Shown here: positions 59,245-64,000 of the stretch, piece by piece
How the letters are laid out: the number at the start of each line of letters is the position of its first letter
Position numbering within the stretch: the stretch's first letter is position 1
Assembly (NCBI GenBank): GCA_003550325.1
Contig: QKWP01000487.1
Span: forward strand, 218,670 to 282,669
Length of the DNA: 64,000 nt
Direction: 5' to 3'
From: Gigaspora rosea
Taxonomy: Eukaryota; Glomeromycota; Glomeromycetes; Diversisporales; Gigasporaceae
Program-made: the position numbers and the translations under genes
Notes under the pieces: model-generated
Database searches by the model: none
Told to the model about the DNA's origin: nothing
What the model saw: the letters and a program-made list of their open reading frames with translations, nothing else

Positions 59245-59765
59245 ACTTCAGCTAAATTTAATTAGTTCTAAATAGGGATCCTAATTTTCTGCTGCGACAA
59301 ACCCCAAATTCTGCCTGCTTTACACTTCGAATTATGCGAATTATGCGATAAATTTTTTTAAATTATGCTACAGATTATGCGGATCAGATAGAAATATGCG
59401 AAATTTATCATTATAAATTTTTATCGTTATCGTTATTGTAAGCACTGAACCCCATCAGTAACTTACCAATAAAACCACAAAATCTGTGTAATATAAAATT
59501 ACGAAAAGAGTCGTGTTTGCAAAACTGTCTTTTGTGCCAAACAAAAAGTTTTCTGCAAAATTTTATTATAAGGCCACGCAAAGTTAATTTTTCGTTTTGC
59601 ATAACCTGCTGACCTTTTTTTTTNNNNNNNNNNNNNNNNNNNNNNNNNNNNNNNNNNNNNNNNNNNNNNNNNNNNNNNNNNNNNNNNNNNNNNNNNNNNN
59701 NNNNNNNNNNNNNNNNNNNNNNNNNNNNNNNNNNNNNNNNNNNNNNNNNNNNNNNNNNNNNNNNN

Positions 59766-59822
<57 letters not shown>

Positions 59823-60230
59823 AAAAATCCGACCAGTCAACTGAAATTTTGGAACACCATGTTATGTAAAACGAAAAATTAACTTTGTGTCATAATATAT
59901 GTTTCTTATTAAATTTTTATATACTTTAACGATATGATTTATTACTTATTAACATTATACCGTTATTTGAAATTTCAAATCTGATAATTTATGAAATTTA
60001 TGTTTCGTACAATCAAATATTGCGTCCAATAGGAACAGTTGGGGAAATTGATAAACCTGATATTACTCGATCTTTAATTCCGGCCATTTTATGCGCAGAT
60101 TATGCTTTATTAATTATGCGAAATTCATCTTAATATGCGAATATAGCAGTCGCATATGCTTCTGCGGTAAAATCTGAATTATGCGCATATTATGCTATCG
60201 CAGATCCGCGGTATCCCTAGTTCTAAATAA
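59245..60230. repeat. Region bounded by ATGCG-rich clusters, containing an inverted repeat and a gap
   Basis: Clusters of attatgcg/atatgcg lie at 59333-59402 and 60088-60195, near both ends. Inside, gcaaagttaatttttcgttt plus tgcataac (59579-59606) is repeated in inverse at 59862-59888, on either side of a poly-T/N/poly-A stretch. This looks like a fold-back element whose centre was not assembled. Confidence 0.5.
59624..59765. other. Assembly gap (142 N)
   Basis: Run of N flanked by poly-T on the left and 56 A residues on the right. Apparent open frames across it are artefacts. Confidence 0.99.
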
Positions 60231-60268
60231 AAAAAAAATCATTTCCGATTAAATTTCCCCAATTATTT

Positions 60269-60290
60269 TAGTGGGCAAATTTGCCCACTA
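60269..60290. repeat. 22-bp perfect palindrome
   Basis: The sequence tagtgggcaaatttgcccac followed by ta is its own inverse. It lies just before the kinase relic. Confidence 0.8.
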
Positions 60291-60294
60291 AGCC

Positions 60295-60920
60295 TGGACA
60301 GTTTAAGGATATTGCCCCAAAGGTATTATATACTCATGGAAAGGAATATACACAAAAATCAGAAATTTATTCTTTTGAAATAATTATATCAGAAGTTTTT
60401 ACTATATATTCTCCATTCCACATGACAAAAATCTAGCAACACATATTTGTCTAGGTTACAGACCTAAAATTAGATGCAAAGTTCCTCAACTTCTAGTGAA
60501 TTAGTCAATATACTGAATCATTTTATTATAAATATGAAAAATGAAAAACCTGATTTATACAAGCAAATTAAGGATTTAGACAAAAATTTCTTATCATATG
60601 ATCAAGTTAAATCAATGTGATTCGAATATCAGACACACCCACAAGCTATTTATACAAGCCGATTTTTGAATCTTTCAAAACTCCCTAAACCAGGTAATAA
60701 TACTTAAATTTTTAAAATATTAATAATATATAATTGTAAAAATTTCTGAATCTGTCAATATAGTAAATGCAGGTAATGATATTTATCTTCTCAAATTAAA
60801 TTCAAACTTTATGTAATTTTAGATATTTATTTGTATATATATTTTAGCAAGTCAACCCAGTCAGTGCATTAATTATGTTGAAGTTCCTGATGGCAAGCAG
60901 TATTTGATTTACTTATAACT
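60295..60920 (+). pseudogene. Protein kinase relic, C-lobe and tail
   Basis: The plus strand reads GQFKDIAPKVLYTHGKEYTQ, KSEIYSFEIIISEVFTIYSP (subdomains VIII-IX; normally IAPEV and DIYSFGI), after a frameshift IPHDKNLATHICLGYRPKIR, then KPDLYKQIKDLDKNFLSYDQ, FEYQTHPQAIYTSRFLNLSK and, across a plausible intron (60694-60847), QCINYVEVPDGKQYLIYL. The tail after the kinase domain is the one seen in the Glomeromycota kinase family. Stops and frameshifts show it is inactive. Confidence 0.75.
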
Positions 60921-62674
60921 AGCCAAATTTATTGCTTATTTTTATATTGGTATTTAGATTATTAAATCAAGTAAAAGAAGTTAATGAATTGGGAGCATTC
61001 TATTTATTATTTCCATGCTACAGCAGTTGCTATATATCTTCATGTATGTACAGTACGTGCCTAAAGAGAGAAAAGATATAATCCAATTTTGTTAAAAATT
61101 GCTTTGCAGACAAAGTTAACCGAATTAAGTTAGGATTGGCCTAACTTATAATTTAGAGCTGGCTAAATGTAGATTGTTGGCGAAATTAAAGATATTATAT
61201 AATAAACATTACTAACTTTTTTTTTTTTGGTTTTAACCTAGAATACTCTAGGACGCCGGTGGCGTACTTTATTAAATGTCACACAGTTTATATTAATATA
61301 TTACATATTGTTGGTTAATAAATTATTAAATTTAAACAATGTATGTAAATTTATTAAACGAATACTGTTGGCAGCTATGGATATATTTATAAACTTCTTA
61401 AAGAACGCTATAAAATTAAAATCTAAATATTAATTGTTCCATAGTATAATCAAAATTATATTTTATATCGTAACTGTGATCAATATTTTATAATCAATTC
61501 TTAAGATAGTACATTACCCCAGTTATAAAATAAAATAAAGTGAAATTAGCCTCTTTACATTTTCTAAATGACCATTTGGCCATTATCAAGGACTATATTA
61601 AAATATGTAAAAAAAAAAACCTCTAAACAATGATTGGGTTCGAACATGTCTTGAAAGCGAATTCAGTTTAGATCTTTAAATGGTTATGACAATTCAATCT
61701 ATATTCAATAAAATAGATAGATGAGAATAATTATATGTTAAATGCATAGTAAAAGAATCTTGGTAATGAGTTTATGTAGATAACGTGAATTCTAACCAAT
61801 CAACTTTCAAGTTTGATTTTGTCAGTAGTCTTAAAACGCATTTCAAAATTTTCGAAATAAGATACTTCAAAGGTTTTGGCGTAAAAAGAAAAAAATGAAA
61901 TAACAAAATTTTTTGTTATAATAAAGAATACTAATTATATTGTAAGATATAAATGTTAGCTATCTTTTTTCATAAAGCATAAATTTTATACTTGCAAATC
62001 CCTTAATTAAATCAATACACTATATTAACTAATACAGTAATAGAAGAACCAGTGCACGTAGGAGTTTGGATCCACAGGTTTAACATATGAAATATAAAAC
62101 CGGTTCAAAACTCCGCTATATCGATATCGATATTGATTCTTTAACTGCAAAACTGTTACATATTGGGAAATGTACTAGGAAAACCCCCTTCGACAGCTAA
62201 TGGCGAAAGGGTTTTCCTAATCCATTTCTGTATTAGACCTCGTTCTATATATATACCGCAATTAATTAAAATATATTTAAATAAACAATACAACCAATCG
62301 TGATCATATGCATCGTTAAAAATAGTAAAAACATATCTTGCATTATTCTTAAAAAAAGTACTCTCGATCTTGTGTGTTAAATTACATTTTTTTTTTTTTT
62401 GCAGAATGTAATTATCAAAATGTTCTTTTGACGGAACAATTTGTCAAAATATTTAACTATCTACGGAACTAAACATCAGTTTAAAAAGGAAATTTTTGGG
62501 GCGTCATTTGTAAACAAAGGATAAAAGATACCAATCAAACTTATCCACATGAGTAATGAATATGCAATTATGCAACCTGTGTGTATTTTTACACCGTATG
62601 TTGCTTGATTGGGAACAATTAATCTCTCACTCGATTAACTTTTTTCTATCTTTTTTTTTTCTTTGAAATTCATC
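60921..62674. other. Intergenic DNA upstream of the MULE gene
   Basis: Mostly AT-rich with no reading frame. It contains a hairpin at 62176-62219 and a tatcgatatcgata palindrome near 62117. The T-rich tract directly before the start at 62675 looks like a promoter/leader. Confidence 0.45.
62176..62219. repeat. Short GC-rich hairpin
   Basis: The arms taggaaaaccccctt plus cg and the inverse cgaaagggttttccta pair over about 16 bp with one bulge and a 10-base loop. It could be a remnant MITE or a structured RNA. Confidence 0.6.
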
Positions 62675-64000
62675 ATGAATCAAGAACAATTCATCATGCA
62701 ACAAGTAAAATTTCGTGTTAACGCAAAGCCAAAAATTTCAAAATTAATCTTAAATGATGCGCAAAAAGAAGAATTAACAAATCTTTTTAACTTTCAACCT
62801 AATCCATCGGATCTTAGTAAAGAGATATTTACTACTAAAATATGGACAGAAAGTGAAGAAGACCAAAAGGAAGCTAAAGAATATTTGAGTTTTCAAGGAC
62901 TTTGGCCTCCTTACGTTAGTTTTCCAACTTCAAGATGGAAAACTCGTTGGAGCGATAAAAAAAATGGTGCGACTTTATATCAATGTTCTTGTGGATCTGA
63001 TATGGAATCTGCAAGAAAAACTGATGTAGAAAAACAAAGAAAACTTCGACAAATGTATGATTTTGTTGGATGTTTAGCTTTTATTAGAGTTGAAAAAAAT
63101 GTTAATAATGGTAAGTATCGGCGAGTTCATGGATACATGGAACATTCTGAGGCTTGCCATAGAGCATTACCAAAGAAAGATACACCGACCTTAAGGGTTA
63201 ATTGTGAGATTAGAGACATGACAGAACTTTTGGTTCGTGCAAATACATCTATAAAAGATATTATATCTTGGAACCAACATTTTATAAGAAAAAAATTAAC
63301 TGGAAGAACAACTTTAAAAGAACAAAATTTTTTAGTTACAATTTATGATATTAAGGATGCAAGACGTTGGATTAAAACTGAAAAACAATGGCCCATAAAT
63401 GTGAATCGATCAGTTGATTATAATTTAGAAGGTTATTTTGGAGATGGTGCTCAAGATCCAGATTTATCTAATTCAGTAATTTATTTCGAAAAACGGAAGC
63501 ATCGTCATGATCACATTTGTTTAGTTCTAGCAACTCAAGATCAAATTTCTTTAGCATGGCAATATGGTCATGAAAAATATATTATTTTAGATGATTCTTT
63601 TGAAACTGGTAATAAAAAATTATTATTATACGTTATCATGGTCGTTGATGAGCAAAACAAAGGTATACCTGTGGGATATCTATTATATTCAAGGCCAAAT
63701 AACTTTTACATGATGGAAGCAAATGATCACAAATATACAATCCTTAAGAAACTATTAATTGAATATAAAAAACGATTGAATGTTAATGGAAATTCTCATG
63801 AGTTTACTCCAAGGGTAAATATTAACTGGTTAAATCATATACAACAATTATTCATTATTATTATTGGGTTAATCAATTATTTATATTTTTTTTTTGTGTG
63901 GTTATTATATTGTATTATAGATCGCTATTATTGGGGATTTTAGGGAACGTAATGTGGTTTCTGAAATTTGGAACGGAATTGACTTGTTATACTCACCTCA
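62675..64000 (+). CDS. MULE-type transposase-like gene, cut by the window end
   Basis: Exon 1 (62675-63814) and the start of exon 2 (63921 onward) join in phase 0 across a GTAAAT..TATTATAG intron. The N-terminal half includes a Cys/His cluster (YQCSCGSD, then DFVGCLAFIRV and HGYMEHSEACHRA) resembling the DNA-binding zinc region ahead of MULE transposases. Residues 303-340 read IILDDSFETGNKKLLLYVIM then NKGIPVGYLLYS, the first catalytic Asp (306 or 307) region of the MULE DDE fold. Exon 2 begins IAIIGDFRERNVVSEIWNGI, matching the second Asp block. The remainder, including the final Glu, is outside the window. I chose the ATG at 62675 because it is the first in frame, directly after a T-rich leader. 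No frameshift is present in the visible part, so it may be intact or domesticated. Confidence 0.8.

Noticed and set aside
59411-59869. Open frames across the N run with poly-Phe/poly-Lys
   Set aside because: They consist of homopolymer and unknown bases; artefacts of the gap.

Overview
This is a nuclear window from a eukaryote with a very AT-rich, intron-dense and transposon-rich genome. The short introns (about 60-120 bp, GT..AG), an F-box/LRR-like gene, kinase relics with the HKDFxSGNI motif, and abundant decayed mobile elements point to an arbuscular mycorrhizal fungus (Glomeromycota, Rhizophagus-like). That attribution is inference from gene style; no marker gene is present.

Host genes are few. 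A 17-exon WD40-repeat gene with a long disordered acidic N-terminus lies at 5.6-9.5 kb (+). A three-exon BTB/T1 (KCTD-like) gene is at 29.1-30.0 kb (-). A 5'-truncated gene of unknown function is at 33.1-33.8 kb (-). A two-exon F-box gene is at 42.8-44.6 kb (+). A secreted, probably GPI-anchored, metzincin-like metalloprotease is at 44.9-46.5 kb (-). A ten-exon membrane protein with a large ectodomain and a low-complexity cytosolic tail is at 48.1-52.2 kb (+). A MULE-type transposase gene runs off the right edge from 62.7 kb.

Mobile DNA dominates the rest. The centrepiece is a Fanzor (eukaryotic TnpB-like, RNA-guided nuclease family) gene at 40.0-42.3 kb with the rearranged RuvC active site typical of Fanzor1. 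A second, internally deleted copy lies on the minus strand at 33.9-36.8 kb. The two copies share a 90-bp non-coding 3' tail that is better conserved than the adjacent coding sequence, and both diverge abruptly after the same bases. This marks the likely end of the guide-RNA scaffold and of the element, with different flanking sequences in the guide position. A separate TnpB/Fanzor2-like relic, which keeps the canonical RuvC-II glutamate, is at 52.4-53.3 kb (-).

Other relics include a DIRS-like tyrosine-recombinase retrotransposon (11.7-15.9 kb, -) that carries a TA-flanked MITE and an hAT-like MITE with an 8-bp duplication. There is a tRNA-headed SINE with a 17-bp target-site duplication (17.1-17.7 kb), a 198-bp satellite array that flips orientation (24.8-26.1 kb), many fold-back MITEs, and a three-level MITE nest (54.3-55.9 kb). 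A piggyBac transposase relic (57.0-58.4 kb) lies between two kinase pseudogene pieces. Assembly flaws are visible as a single N inside a 128-bp duplication (38,135) and a 142-bp gap inside an inverted repeat (59,624-59,765).

All motif assignments are by eye. No database search or folding program was run.
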